A stretch of DNA of 64,000 nt from Leisingera thetidis (GTDB taxonomy: Bacteria; Pseudomonadota; Alphaproteobacteria; Rhodobacterales; Rhodobacteraceae): assembly GCF_025857195.1 (NCBI RefSeq), contig NZ_CP109787.1, forward strand, positions 1,305,501 through 1,369,500, read 5' to 3'. This document shows positions 37,825 to 45,665 of the stretch, piece after piece. The notes below the pieces were generated by a model. The model made no database searches. It saw only the letters and a program-made list of their open reading frames with translations, and was not told where the DNA came from. A program made the translations under genes and the position numbers. How positions within the stretch are numbered: the stretch's first letter is position 1; each line of letters begins with the position of its first letter.

Positions 37825-38484
37825 TCAGTGCAGCGTCAGCAGGGCGATGGCGCCGACCAGGACGAGGCTCAGCGCCCAGACCAGATCGAGGTTGAACCAG
37901 CTGCGCGACAGGAATTTCAGCCCCAGCCAGCGGTAGACGCCGAACGCCAGCGCGCCGCCCGCAGCGGTCATGGCAAGGGTATGCAGCACCGCCACCAGTG
38001 CGGCGATGCCGGCATTGCCGCCGATCAGCGTGCCGGCCGCCGCGTGGCCCGCGTCCGTCTCGACGGTGCGGCAGAGGCCAAGGTAGATGGGCACCAGCAT
38101 CAGCCCGGCACCATGCGCCATTGCCGCCAGGAACGACCACAGCGCCAGCCGCGACGGCGGCACCCGGGCCAGAATGCGCGGATGGCGGCGGTTCCACAGC
38201 AGGTACAGGCCCAGGGCAATCACCAGCCAGGCGGCGCCGGTTTGAATCTCGTGCTGCCACTCTGCCAGCAGCAGCAGCGCCGAAAACGGAAACAGGATCG
38301 CCGCCATCGCCGCCAGATGCCCGCCGGCCAGCGCCAGCAGCGCCTTCCACAGGCTGTTCTGCGCGCGGTCCATCAGCGCCGCCGACACCGCCAGCGGCCA
38401 GCCCATCGCCGGGTTCACGCCGTGATACACGCCCGAGGCGGCAACGGCCCCCCACAGGGCCGCCGCGGTGCCGATCTCCGCCAC
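37825..38484 (-). CDS. integral membrane protein next to the SBP56 gene
   Basis: 219 aa with about six hydrophobic helices. Conserved-looking features are HGVNPAMGW near residue 21-29, GGHLAAM, AMAHGAGLMLVPIYLG and HTLAMTAAGGALAFGVY; the His and Asn in membrane helices recall HupE/UreJ- or NicO-type metal permeases, but the family is not certain. It starts 3 bases after the SBP56 stop, so the two are one operon and may share a metal or sulfur substrate. Confidence 0.65.
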   Translation of the reverse strand: MAEIGTAAALWGAVAASGVYHGVNPAMGWPLAVSAALMDRAQNSLWKALLALAGGHLAAMAAILFPFSALLLLAEWQHEIQTGAAWLVIALGLYLLWNRRHPRILARVPPSRLALWSFLAAMAHGAGLMLVPIYLGLCRTVETDAGHAAAGTLIGGNAGIAALVAVLHTLAMTAAGGALAFGVYRWLGLKFLSRSWFNLDLVWALSLVLVGAIALLTLH

Positions 38485-38487
38485 CCG

Positions 38488-39888
38488 TCAGACGGAGGGG
38501 TAGCAGAAGCTGTCGGTGGAGCAGTCGCCGCCTTCCAGCCGGATCTGGTGGCTGCGGTAGCCCTTGGGGAACTCCACATAGAAATCCTTGTCCAGCTCCA
38601 GCCCGCCGTTTTCGCCGGCGTTGGCCATCACCATCTGGCCGCCCTCGGCGTCCGGGTAGAACTGATCGTCCCAGGTGGAATAGAGCGAGTTGGTCCAGTA
38701 GACCCGCTTGCCGTCGCGGCTGATCTCCACCATCTGCGGGCCATAGGCAAACGCCTTGCCGTTGGGGTGCTTGGCGCCCCGTGCAATGCCGCCAAGCTCC
38801 ACCTTGCCGGCCAGCTTCGGCTGCATCGGGTCGGAGACATCATACTGGTGCATCTCCCCCAGCCCCCAGCAGGCCACATAAAGGAACCGGTCATCCAGGC
38901 TCAGGTCGATATCGGTGACCAGCGGCGGCACCGCCTCGAAACCCTGCAGCAGCGGCGGCAGGTTCTCCGGCTTTTCGGGGCGCGGGTCGATGGTGATGGT
39001 CTTCTTGGCGTCAAATGTGCCGTCTGGCTTCTGCCACCAGGTGAAGATCGCGCCCTGCAGGTTGGCGGTATCCACCACCACGCCGCAGAACCCGTAATCG
39101 CGCGCAGGATCATGCGCGGGCCGGATCTCCAGCGCCATCTGGTGGTTCTCGCCCAGGTCGATGGTCTGCACGTTCTTGCGCTGGCGCAGGTTCCAGAAGT
39201 GAATCGAATGGCCGTATTTGTTGCTGAGCAGATCCTCGGCCACGATGCCGTTCTCGAACTGCGGCGGCAGCGCCCATTCCGAACTCACCATGTAGTCGCG
39301 CGGCAGGTTCCACCAGAAGTCGTAATGCTTGTCCTGCTTGCCGCGGTCCATCTCGTAACGGCCCAGGATCTCGAAGCTCTCGCAATCCATGATGAAGATG
39401 CCCGGCGGGCCGTCGGTGCCGTCCTTGCCGCCGCCGCCCAGGGTGGAGACATAGATGCCCTCGGGGCCGCAGTGGATGGTATGCGGGCGCGAATATCCGG
39501 TCTTGGCAAAGACCTCCTCGGGTTCGATGATCTTGTGGATTTTCGCCTTCAGCGGCTCCTTGACGTCCACCACATAGATCCGGCTGGAGCGGATGCCCGG
39601 AATGATCAGGTAACGCCGCTCCAGGAACGCGTGGCCGGACAGCGGCGACAGCGACGAGGAACAGGCGTTCCAGCCGAAATGGTGAAATTCATCGCCCTTG
39701 TTGGGCATCATCAGCTGATGCACGATCTGGCCGTATCGCTTTGACTTCGGATCGGTATCGACCACCGCCAGCCCGTCGGGCTGCGACCCGTCCGGGCTCA
39801 GCATCAGGGTAAAGGCCAGCGTTTCCGCCGGCGCCTCCATGGCAAGCCTGGGGGTGGCATGAAAAGTGGGGTCAGGCCTCAAGTTCAT
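38488..39888 (-). CDS. selenium-binding protein SBP56/methanethiol oxidase family
   Basis: 466 aa, the full family length; ATG at 39888 with GGAGG upstream. Beta-propeller family with the segments GDEFHHFGWNACSSS, SRPHTIHCGPEGIYVSTLG, FWWNLPRDYMVSSEW, DFDLSLDDRFLYVACWG-like TDIDLSLDDRFLYVACWG, and a C-terminus with GGDCSTDSFCYPS. Members oxidise methanethiol (a DMSP breakdown product) to formaldehyde, H2S and H2O2, copper-dependently. No signal peptide is seen, unlike the periplasmic MtoX studied in Hyphomicrobium. SCO1 and MauG partners are not in the window. Confidence 0.85.
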   Translation of the reverse strand: MNLRPDPTFHATPRLAMEAPAETLAFTLMLSPDGSQPDGLAVVDTDPKSKRYGQIVHQLMMPNKGDEFHHFGWNACSSSLSPLSGHAFLERRYLIIPGIRSSRIYVVDVKEPLKAKIHKIIEPEEVFAKTGYSRPHTIHCGPEGIYVSTLGGGGKDGTDGPPGIFIMDCESFEILGRYEMDRGKQDKHYDFWWNLPRDYMVSSEWALPPQFENGIVAEDLLSNKYGHSIHFWNLRQRKNVQTIDLGENHQMALEIRPAHDPARDYGFCGVVVDTANLQGAIFTWWQKPDGTFDAKKTITIDPRPEKPENLPPLLQGFEAVPPLVTDIDLSLDDRFLYVACWGLGEMHQYDVSDPMQPKLAGKVELGGIARGAKHPNGKAFAYGPQMVEISRDGKRVYWTNSLYSTWDDQFYPDAEGGQMVMANAGENGGLELDKDFYVEFPKGYRSHQIRLEGGDCSTDSFCYPSV

Positions 39889-40105
39889 CGTCAAATCCTC
39901 CCTGGTAGCAGGCGCCGGGAACATTGGTCTTCCAGATGCGCCCGGCCCGATGCTGTCACACATCCCCTGTCCGGGCAATTTCTTTCGAAATGACGCTGCT
40001 GTGCGAAACGGATGTTCCATTTGCCTTGCGGAAATCCCGCTCTGCCCGGCCGCATTTGCAGGCGGGCGGAACACTGTCCCTCCACCCCGGGCGGTCCCTG
40101 CGGCA

Positions 40106-40133
40106 AAAGGAAAGGCCCGCACAAAGGCGGGCC
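40106..40133 (-). terminator. terminator of the Hint-domain gene
   Basis: Arms GGCCCGC and GCGGGCC around ACAAAG, followed on the minus strand by a T-rich run (TTTCCTTTTGCC). It lies 27 bases beyond the stop at 40161. Confidence 0.65.
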
Positions 40134-40160
40134 CGAGGGGGGAGGGAAAACGTTTCGGGG

Positions 40161-40841
40161 TCAGGCCGCCAGGATGCGGTCCAGCAGGTTGTCCAGCGGC
40201 GCGGGCAGGCGGGCGTCCACCTCGCCCATGCCGGTTTCCGCGAGGGCGCGGCCCTCGCCGCTGGCCAGAACCTGGCGGGTTTCGGTCAGCGACAGCTGGT
40301 GGAAGGCAGAGTCTCCGGCGGCATCACCGGCGGGCAGCAGCATGCCGCTTTCGGCCCAGACCAGCTCTTCTTCCTCGAATTCGAAATGGATGCGGCCCAG
40401 GCGCTCGGGCGCGGCGGCTTTGATGCCCTTGTAGCCGGCCAGGGCGATCAGCCTGGCAACCACAACCGGCAGGCCGAACAGGCGTTCGGCGGTGTCCATC
40501 TCCAGGGCCACCTTCTGGTCCGAGGGCAGCATCAGGTCGGTATCATTGCCCAGGGCACCGGCAGGCACATGCAGGCACGTGGTCAGGCGCGGCACTGCAT
40601 GGCGGACCGCTTTCACTTCCTGGGCGCCGCCGTCAAAGGTGAACACCATGTCGCCGGGCTTGATGTCGCGGGCCTGCTTGAAGCCTTCCTCGGTCTCCAC
40701 CAGGGTTGCGGGCAGGAAACCGCCGCTGCGCAGACGGGCGCGTTTCGGTGCCGGGGCGGCAGTGCGGGGCAGGGGATCGGTCAGCAGCAGCGCATCAACC
40801 GGCAGGTAGTCGGCGAAATCTGTGGTGTGATCCAGCTGCAT
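40161..40841 (-). CDS. Hint-domain protein
   Basis: 226 aa. The Hint domain starts after about 40 residues: LRSGGFLPATLVETEEGFKQARDIKPGDMVFTFDGGAQEVKAV, with VHPAGALGNDTDLMLPSDQKVALEMD and ERLFGLPVVVARLIALAGYKGI. A conventional catalytic Cys/Ser at the domain start is not obvious (G-F-L-P-A-T-L), so splicing activity is doubtful. It is preceded by an unusually regulated-looking upstream region with an exact CtrA-type site. Confidence 0.75.
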   Translation of the reverse strand: MQLDHTTDFADYLPVDALLLTDPLPRTAAPAPKRARLRSGGFLPATLVETEEGFKQARDIKPGDMVFTFDGGAQEVKAVRHAVPRLTTCLHVPAGALGNDTDLMLPSDQKVALEMDTAERLFGLPVVVARLIALAGYKGIKAAAPERLGRIHFEFEEEELVWAESGMLLPAGDAAGDSAFHQLSLTETRQVLASGEGRALAETGMGEVDARLPAPLDNLLDRILAA

Positions 40842-41084
40842 CTTGTCGTCCCTTCTGAGCTTTTCTAGCCCGGCGTTCTGCCGTTGAAGCCATCAAGCCT
40901 CCGAATTGGGACCAAATTGGGGCGGGCTTGCGTCCCATTTCGGGATGACACGGTTTTTCGGGGACAAAAGCTGCGGTTTCCGGGGGATTGTTAACCTTTT
41001 CACGGGCGGGGATGAGGATTTATTAAGATTTGACCCGCTTTTCACGCGTCGGCCGGCGGTGCCGGGACGTGCGATTCTTTTTGG

Positions 41085-41100
41085 TTAACAAGGTGTTAAC
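41085..41100. promoter_or_regulatory. CtrA-type binding site
   Basis: Exact TTAA-N7-TTAAC (TTAACAAGGTGTTAAC), embedded in the perfect 8-bp inverted repeat GGTTAACA-AGG-TGTTAACC (41083-41101). It lies 244 bases upstream of the Hint gene start. CtrA is the cell-cycle/lifestyle response regulator of alphaproteobacteria; the match is direct, binding is inferred. Confidence 0.7.
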
Positions 41101-41136
41101 CCATAATTGCGCTGTTAATAATTGCGGTGATGACTC

Positions 41137-41145
41137 TGTGGATAA
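41137..41145 (-). promoter_or_regulatory. exact DnaA box
   Basis: TGTGGATAA on the plus strand is the complement of the consensus DnaA box TTATCCACA. It lies 36 bases from the CtrA-type site. A single exact box may occur by chance; the combination is the point. Confidence 0.55.
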
Positions 41146-41170
41146 CTGTGTGAACGCTTTGAAAGCAAAG

Positions 41171-41197
41171 AAAAACGGGCGCCAGCGCGGCGCCCGT
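41171..41197 (-). terminator. cvpA terminator
   Basis: Perfect 9-bp arms ACGGGCGCC and GGCGCCCGT around AGCGC with a run of T on the minus strand (plus AAAAA at 41171-41175). It is 33 bases past the cvpA stop. Confidence 0.85.
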
Positions 41198-41229
41198 GCA
41201 TGTTTGCTCCGGTCCTGTTTCCGGCGCGG

Positions 41230-41784
41230 CTACTGGCCGCAGGAGCCGATCAGCGCCTCATACTGCTGGGTGACCCAGCCCAGAGCCTGCTCCGGGTTGC
41301 GCTCCTCGATCTTGCCGATCAGGCGCTCGAACACCTCGGCCGAGCGGCTTTCGTCAACAATCGTAAAGCTCTGCCCGGTCATCACCACGGCATAGAGGAA
41401 GAAGGCAATCGCCACCAGAAGGATGCCGCGCAGCACGCCAAAGAAGAAGCCCGCGCCCTGATCCAGCCCGCCAAGCGCCGAGCGCTGCACCAGGGTGGAA
41501 AACAGCGGCGTGAAGAAGGAGACCACGATCAGCGCCAGCGCAAACACTGCGGCAAAGGCGGCGATGATCGACAGTTCGCAGCTGTCGGCGATGAATTCGC
41601 CGATCACCGGGATCTCCGCCATCAGCGGCTCGACCTGCGGAGCAAAGATGAAGGCGAGCACACCGGCAGCGATCCACCCGGCAATGGCCATGGCTTCGCG
41701 CACGAAGCCGCGCGAATACGCCAGCAGCGCCGATACGACGATGACCAGGGCCACAACCCCGTCAATGATAGTGAAACCTTCCAT
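41230..41784 (-). CDS. cvpA: CvpA family membrane protein
   Basis: 184 aa with four predicted membrane helices. Family pattern: MEGFTIIDGVVALVIVVSALLAYSRGFVREAMAIAGWIAAG, LVSFFTPLFSTLVQRSALGGLDQGAGFFFGVLRGILLVAIAF. CvpA proteins act in envelope and colicin V processes with an unclear mechanism. It follows radA by 42 bases on the same strand; cvpA next to purF is the common order elsewhere, so here the pairing is with radA. Confidence 0.9.
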   Translation of the reverse strand: MEGFTIIDGVVALVIVVSALLAYSRGFVREAMAIAGWIAAGVLAFIFAPQVEPLMAEIPVIGEFIADSCELSIIAAFAAVFALALIVVSFFTPLFSTLVQRSALGGLDQGAGFFFGVLRGILLVAIAFFLYAVVMTGQSFTIVDESRSAEVFERLIGKIEERNPEQALGWVTQQYEALIGSCGQ

Positions 41785-41826
41785 GTCCCTCGCCCGTTTG
41801 CCTGCGATTTCAAATTTTTTGCGACC

Positions 41827-43188
41827 TTAGCCGGCCCCGAAGAATTCGCCAACAAAACCGGCCAGATCGCTGGACTTTCTCAAGGTCAGGCCATTTACGG
41901 ACACGGTTTTGCTGCCGCCAGGGGCAATCGCCGCCGTGAAACCAAGTTTTTGCGCCTCTTTCAACCTGTTTTCGGTCTGCGGCGCCGGGCGCAGGGCACC
42001 GGACAGCGAAATTTCTCCGAAAACCGCGGTATCGGCGGGCAGGGCGACGTCTTCCCGCGCACTGAGCAGCGCCGCCGCCACGGCGAGGTCGGCAGCGGGT
42101 TCCGAGATTTTCATGCCGCCCGCCACGTTCAGATAGACGTCGAGCCCCGCAAACGGGATGCCGCAGCGCGCCTCCAGCACCGCCAGGATCATGGCCAGGC
42201 GCGATGAGTCCCAGCCGACCACCGCCCGGCGCGGCTGCGAATGCGGCGAGGGTGCGATCAGCGCCTGCATCTCGACCAGCACCGGCCTTGTGCCCTCGAT
42301 GCCGGCAAACACCACCGAGCCGGGCGAGGGCTCGCCGCGTTCCGACAGGAACAGCGCCGAGGGGTTGACGACTTCGCTGAGGCCGCCGCCGGTCATCTCG
42401 AACACGCCGATCTCATCGGCGGGGCCGAACCGGTTCTTGACCGCGCGCAGGATGCGGAACTGGTGGCCGCGCTCGCCTTCGAAATACAGCACTGTGTCGA
42501 CCATATGCTCGACCACCCGGGGGCCGGCGATCTGGCCGTCCTTGGTGACATGGCCGACCATGATCACCGACACCCCGTTGCGCTTGGCGAATGTGGTCAG
42601 CTCATGCGCGGCGGCGCGCACCTGGCTGACCGAGCCGGGGGCGCTGTCGACGTGATCGGCCCACATGGTCTGAATGGAATCGATAATGGCCAGCTGCGGC
42701 TTCTCCGCCTCCAGCGTGGTCAGGATGTCGCGCAGGTTGGTTTCCGCCGCCAGCTGCACCGGCGCATCCGCCAGCCCCAGCCGCTGCGCCCGCATCCGCA
42801 CCTGGGCGGAGGCCTCCTCGCCGCTGACATAGACGGTCTTGAGGCCCGCATGGGCAAACCGCGCCGCCGCCTGCAGCAGCAGGGTGGACTTGCCGATGCC
42901 CGGATCGCCGCCGACCAGGATGGCCGAGGCCGGCACCAGCCCGCCGCCGAGCACCCGGTCCAGCTCGCCGACGCCGCAGCAGGTGCGCGGCGGCGGCGTT
43001 TCGCGGGCCGACAGATCGCTCAGCTGGATGGTGCGGCCGCGCCGGACGCCCAGCGACTTTTTCGCCGGGCCGGAGGACAGCCCCTGGTCCTCGCTGATGG
43101 TGTTCCACTCGCCGCAGCCTTCGCAGCGGCCCGACCATTTGGAAAAGCCCGCGCCGCAGGCCGAGCAGGAGAAGGATGTTTTTGCCAT
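41827..43188 (-). CDS. radA: DNA repair protein RadA
   Basis: 453 aa, a RecA-like branch-migration helicase. Zinc finger CSACGAGFSKWSGRCEGC (Cys8, 11, 22, 25), Walker A GGDPGIGKST near residue 87, the signature KNRFGPADEIGVF and a C-terminal Lon-like domain (GWDSSRLAMILAVLEARCGI). Length is normal. It forms a unit with cvpA downstream. Confidence 0.95.
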   Translation of the reverse strand: MAKTSFSCSACGAGFSKWSGRCEGCGEWNTISEDQGLSSGPAKKSLGVRRGRTIQLSDLSARETPPPRTCCGVGELDRVLGGGLVPASAILVGGDPGIGKSTLLLQAAARFAHAGLKTVYVSGEEASAQVRMRAQRLGLADAPVQLAAETNLRDILTTLEAEKPQLAIIDSIQTMWADHVDSAPGSVSQVRAAAHELTTFAKRNGVSVIMVGHVTKDGQIAGPRVVEHMVDTVLYFEGERGHQFRILRAVKNRFGPADEIGVFEMTGGGLSEVVNPSALFLSERGEPSPGSVVFAGIEGTRPVLVEMQALIAPSPHSQPRRAVVGWDSSRLAMILAVLEARCGIPFAGLDVYLNVAGGMKISEPAADLAVAAALLSAREDVALPADTAVFGEISLSGALRPAPQTENRLKEAQKLGFTAAIAPGGSKTVSVNGLTLRKSSDLAGFVGEFFGAG

Positions 43189-43270
43189 GCTGGATCAGTG
43201 GCAGATGTTTCTGTTTTGTTCAAGGGGGCTTTGCCGCAACGCGCTGGTGCCGCGGGTCGCCGCCCAGGAT

Positions 43271-43388
43271 GCGAGGCTCTGCCTCGCGCTCCGGGATATT
43301 TCGGGCCAGATGAAGGAGGGATCCCGTTTTCTTCTGGCTGAAAATATCCCGGAGGAGGGCCGGGAGGGCCGGGGGCAGAGCCCGCTGC
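43271..43388. repeat. GGGATATTT-family repeats, two copies head to head
   Basis: Copy a (43271-43313, plus orientation) has GCGAGGC-TCT-GCCTCGC then CTCCGGGATATTTCGGGCCAGATGA. Copy b (43331-43388, minus orientation) carries the reverse complement AAATATCCCGGAG at 43342-43354 and ends with a GGGGGCAGAGCCCGC hairpin. The 13-bp sequence CTCCGGGATATTT thus forms an inverted pair. It lies between the coiled-coil gene stop and the radA start. Confidence 0.75.
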
Positions 43389-43394
43389 AGCGCG

Positions 43395-44177
43395 TCAGCC
43401 GCCGCGGCGCGGCGGCTGGATCGGCACCACGCTGCCCGCCTCGGGGTCCGAGCCGTCCGGCGGCGTCTGCAGCTGCGCCGACAGTTCCGGCAGCAGCTCG
43501 AACAGTTCGCCGCGCAGCCGGCCCAGATGCGACTTGGCGATGCTTTCCTCGATCTCCACGTCGCGGGTCCATTGGCGCAGCTCATGCATGATGATCTGGG
43601 CATCCTCCAGCCGGGCCTTGAAAGTGTCCAGCTCTTCCTGCCGCTGGGTCAGGAAGGTCCGGGCACGGGCCACTTTGGCGTCGGAATAGGTGTCCGCCAG
43701 CTCTTGGCTCACCTGGCTCATCTGCGAGGCAACCTCCAGCACATCCGGCTCCAGCCCGGCCAGATCCGGGTGGGTGCGCAGGAAGGCCAGCCGTTCCTTC
43801 ACCGCATCGAATTCGGAGGCCAGCGTGAACACCCCGGTGCGGTCGGCCGCATGGGCCAGCTGATAGGCCTGCAGCACGTCCTCCATCCGCAGGGAAAACC
43901 GCCGGTGCGAATTTTCCAGCGCCAGGATGCGGCCGCTGGCGGGCAGGAAGAAGGCCAGCATCACGGCAACGGCCGTGAGCATGATCTGCGCCGCCATGCC
44001 GGCCTGCGGAGAAACCCCGGCGCCGATGCCGGCCTGCAGGCTGAGCCAGGGCCAGATGCCCAGGGCAGACAGCCCTGTGGCGGCAAGGGCTGCCAGCGCT
44101 GCCAGGCAGACCATCAAGAAGCTCAGCCGCATCATAGCGGTCTGCGCGGTGAACAGGATTGATTGAAAGCCGGCCAT
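43395..44177 (-). CDS. membrane protein with coiled coil, unrecognised
   Basis: 260 aa; ATG at 44177 with GGAGGGG upstream. Two hydrophobic helices (SFLMVCLAALAALAATGLSALG and AGMAAQIMLTAVAVMLAFFLP) in the first 80 residues, then a long charged alpha-helical region (residues about 95-235; EVASQMSQVSQELADTYSDAKVARARTFLTQRQEELDTFKARLEDAQ) likely a coiled coil, and a Pro-rich tail. It resembles proteins annotated in Rhodobacteraceae as DNA repair protein without clear support. Position after pqiA-like and before radA may explain that label. Function unknown. Confidence 0.65.
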   Translation of the reverse strand: MAGFQSILFTAQTAMMRLSFLMVCLAALAALAATGLSALGIWPWLSLQAGIGAGVSPQAGMAAQIMLTAVAVMLAFFLPASGRILALENSHRRFSLRMEDVLQAYQLAHAADRTGVFTLASEFDAVKERLAFLRTHPDLAGLEPDVLEVASQMSQVSQELADTYSDAKVARARTFLTQRQEELDTFKARLEDAQIIMHELRQWTRDVEIEESIAKSHLGRLRGELFELLPELSAQLQTPPDGSDPEAGSVVPIQPPRRGG

Positions 44178-44325
44178 TGGCCCCCCTCCAGCTGCAACAT
44201 CAACAGAACCGGGGCCGCCAGACAGGTGGGGGGACCTGACCAAGGCACGGCTTACCGGTCCCGGGACCAGAATCCCGGACAGTTCTCTTTCATGAACTGG
44301 AGCGGTTTGCGCCGGGATCAAGGGA

Positions 44326-44778
44326 TTACGCGCGGTCTGCCGGTTTCCGCAGGCGGCGTTCCGTCAGCATCCCCAGCCCGATCGAGGCCAGAATGCAGGC
44401 GGTGAACATGTAAAGCCCCCAGGCAGGCTCAATCGTCGCGAGGCCAATCCCCTTGGCCAGGGTGATGTAAAGCGCGATGAGGAAGACATCGGCCATCGCC
44501 AGCTTGCCCAGCACATGCAGCACCGGCTGCACCTTGGCGTCCAACAGGTCCCATTGCACCAGCGCCAGGCCGATGGTCTTGAGGTAGGGGGCAAAGATCG
44601 CAAAGAAGGTCACGATCAGCGCCAGCGCCGCGTCGCTGCCCCATAAGGATTGCAAGCCTGTGATCACCGAGATCTCGCTGAGCCCGAAAATCGGCAGCAA
44701 CCCCGCCCGCATCAAGGGCGCAAACCAGGCGACGGGGTAGAGGATCAAGAGCGACAAGGTGAGAAGGCGGAGGGTCAT
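44326..44778 (-). CDS. paraquat-inducible protein A (PqiA)-like membrane protein
   Basis: 150 aa with four membrane helices. PqiA domain features: LILYPVAWFAPLMR at the first helix, then FGLSEISVITGLQSLWGSDAALALIVTFFAIFAPYLKTIGL and LGKLAMADVFLIALYITLAKG. The CxxC zinc motif of full PqiA is absent; it is a short half-size version. PqiA-like proteins work with Mla/MCE lipid-transport systems, which fits the mlaEF genes just upstream. Confidence 0.8.
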   Translation of the reverse strand: MTLRLLTLSLLILYPVAWFAPLMRAGLLPIFGLSEISVITGLQSLWGSDAALALIVTFFAIFAPYLKTIGLALVQWDLLDAKVQPVLHVLGKLAMADVFLIALYITLAKGIGLATIEPAWGLYMFTACILASIGLGMLTERRLRKPADRA

Positions 44779-44820
44779 CGGTGTCTCCCTGACTGGCGGC
44801 GGCCCGGCATGGGGCTGGCC

Positions 44821-44893
44821 GGGGCCGGGGGCGCTGCCCCCGCCGCGCGCGGGGCGCGCGGCTCCCCCGGGATATTTGCGGCCAGAAGAAGAG
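44821..44893 (+). repeat. GGGATATTT-family intergenic repeat
   Basis: GGGGGC-GCT-GCCCCC (44827-44841), a second hairpin GCCGCGCGCGGGGCGCGCGGC, then CTCCCCCGGGATATTTGCGGCCAGAAGAAGAGG. It lies between mlaF and the pqiA-like gene, which breaks what would otherwise be one operon. Confidence 0.75.
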
Positions 44894-44918
44894 GATCAGG
44901 CCCGCGCAACTTGAGCAG

Positions 44919-45665
44919 CTATCTCACCGCCTCGATCGGCCCCTCGGCGCGGCCGTGGATGAACTGTTCCATATAGGGATCGCCCGACTGGTCCATCTCG
45001 GCCACCGGGCCGGTCCACTGGATCACCCCGCCGTGCAGCATCGCCACGTTGTCGGCGATGGCGCGCACCGAGGTCATGTCGTGGGTGATGGTCATCGCGG
45101 TGGCGCCCATCTCCACCACGATCTCGCGGATCAGGTCGTTGATCACGCCCGACATGATCGGGTCGAGGCCGGTGGTCGGCTCGTCGAAGAAGATGATCTC
45201 CGGCTCGGCGGCAATGGCGCGGGCCAGGCCGACGCGCTTCTGCATGCCGCCGGACAGTTCCGCAGGCAGCCGGTCGGCGACATTGGCCTTGAGCCCGACG
45301 CGGCGCAGCTTTTCGATGGCGATCTCGCGGGCTTCCTCAGCCGGCCGCTTCAGTGCGCCGCGCAGCAGCCGGAAGGCGACGTTCTGCCAGACCGGCAAGC
45401 TGTCGAACAGCGCGCCGCCCTGGAACAGCATCCCGAAGCGGGCCAGGAACTTGTCGCGGTCGCCGGAGCCTGCGGGCTTGCCATCGACGTGGATTTCGCC
45501 GGAGTCGGGCTGGATCAGGCCGAGGATGCTTTTCAGCGCCACCGATTTGCCGGTGCCGGAGCCGCCGATGATCACCATCGAGGTGCCCTTGGGGATTTCC
45601 AGGGTCATGCCGTTCAGCACCTGGTTGTCGTCAAAGGCCTTATGGACGTTTTCCATTCTAATCAT
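44919..45665 (-). CDS. mlaF: ABC transporter ATPase for lipid transport (MlaF-like)
   Basis: 248 aa. Walker A GGSGTGKS near residue 35, signature ELSGGMQKRVGLARAIA, Walker B IIFFDEPTTGLDPI, and the family ending with THDMTSVRAIADNVAMLHGG. Together with MlaE it would drive phospholipid movement between inner and outer membrane with an MCE protein that is not in this window. The start (MIRMENV) could be three codons later at 45656. It overlaps a lipoprotein gene by 8 bases. Confidence 0.92.
   Translation of the reverse strand: MIRMENVHKAFDDNQVLNGMTLEIPKGTSMVIIGGSGTGKSVALKSILGLIQPDSGEIHVDGKPAGSGDRDKFLARFGMLFQGGALFDSLPVWQNVAFRLLRGALKRPAEEAREIAIEKLRRVGLKANVADRLPAELSGGMQKRVGLARAIAAEPEIIFFDEPTTGLDPIMSGVINDLIREIVVEMGATAMTITHDMTSVRAIADNVAMLHGGVIQWTGPVAEMDQSGDPYMEQFIHGRAEGPIEAVR

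Larger units (their letters stand above)
40842..41170. other. 329-base regulatory region without a gene
   Basis: AT-rich relative to surroundings, especially 40980-41165. It holds the CtrA-type site 41085-41100, half-site TTAAC at 40991-40995, TTAA at 41023-41026, a DnaA box at 41137-41145, and a direct repeat AATTGGG (40903-40922). It lies between the Hint gene start and the cvpA stop/terminator. Confidence 0.65.

Noticed and set aside
41085..41145. Chromosomal origin of replication at the CtrA/DnaA-site region
   Set aside because: Only one DnaA box and one CtrA-type site; no cluster of boxes, no AT-rich unwinding stretch of adequate length, and no usual origin neighbours. Kept only as a regulatory finding.
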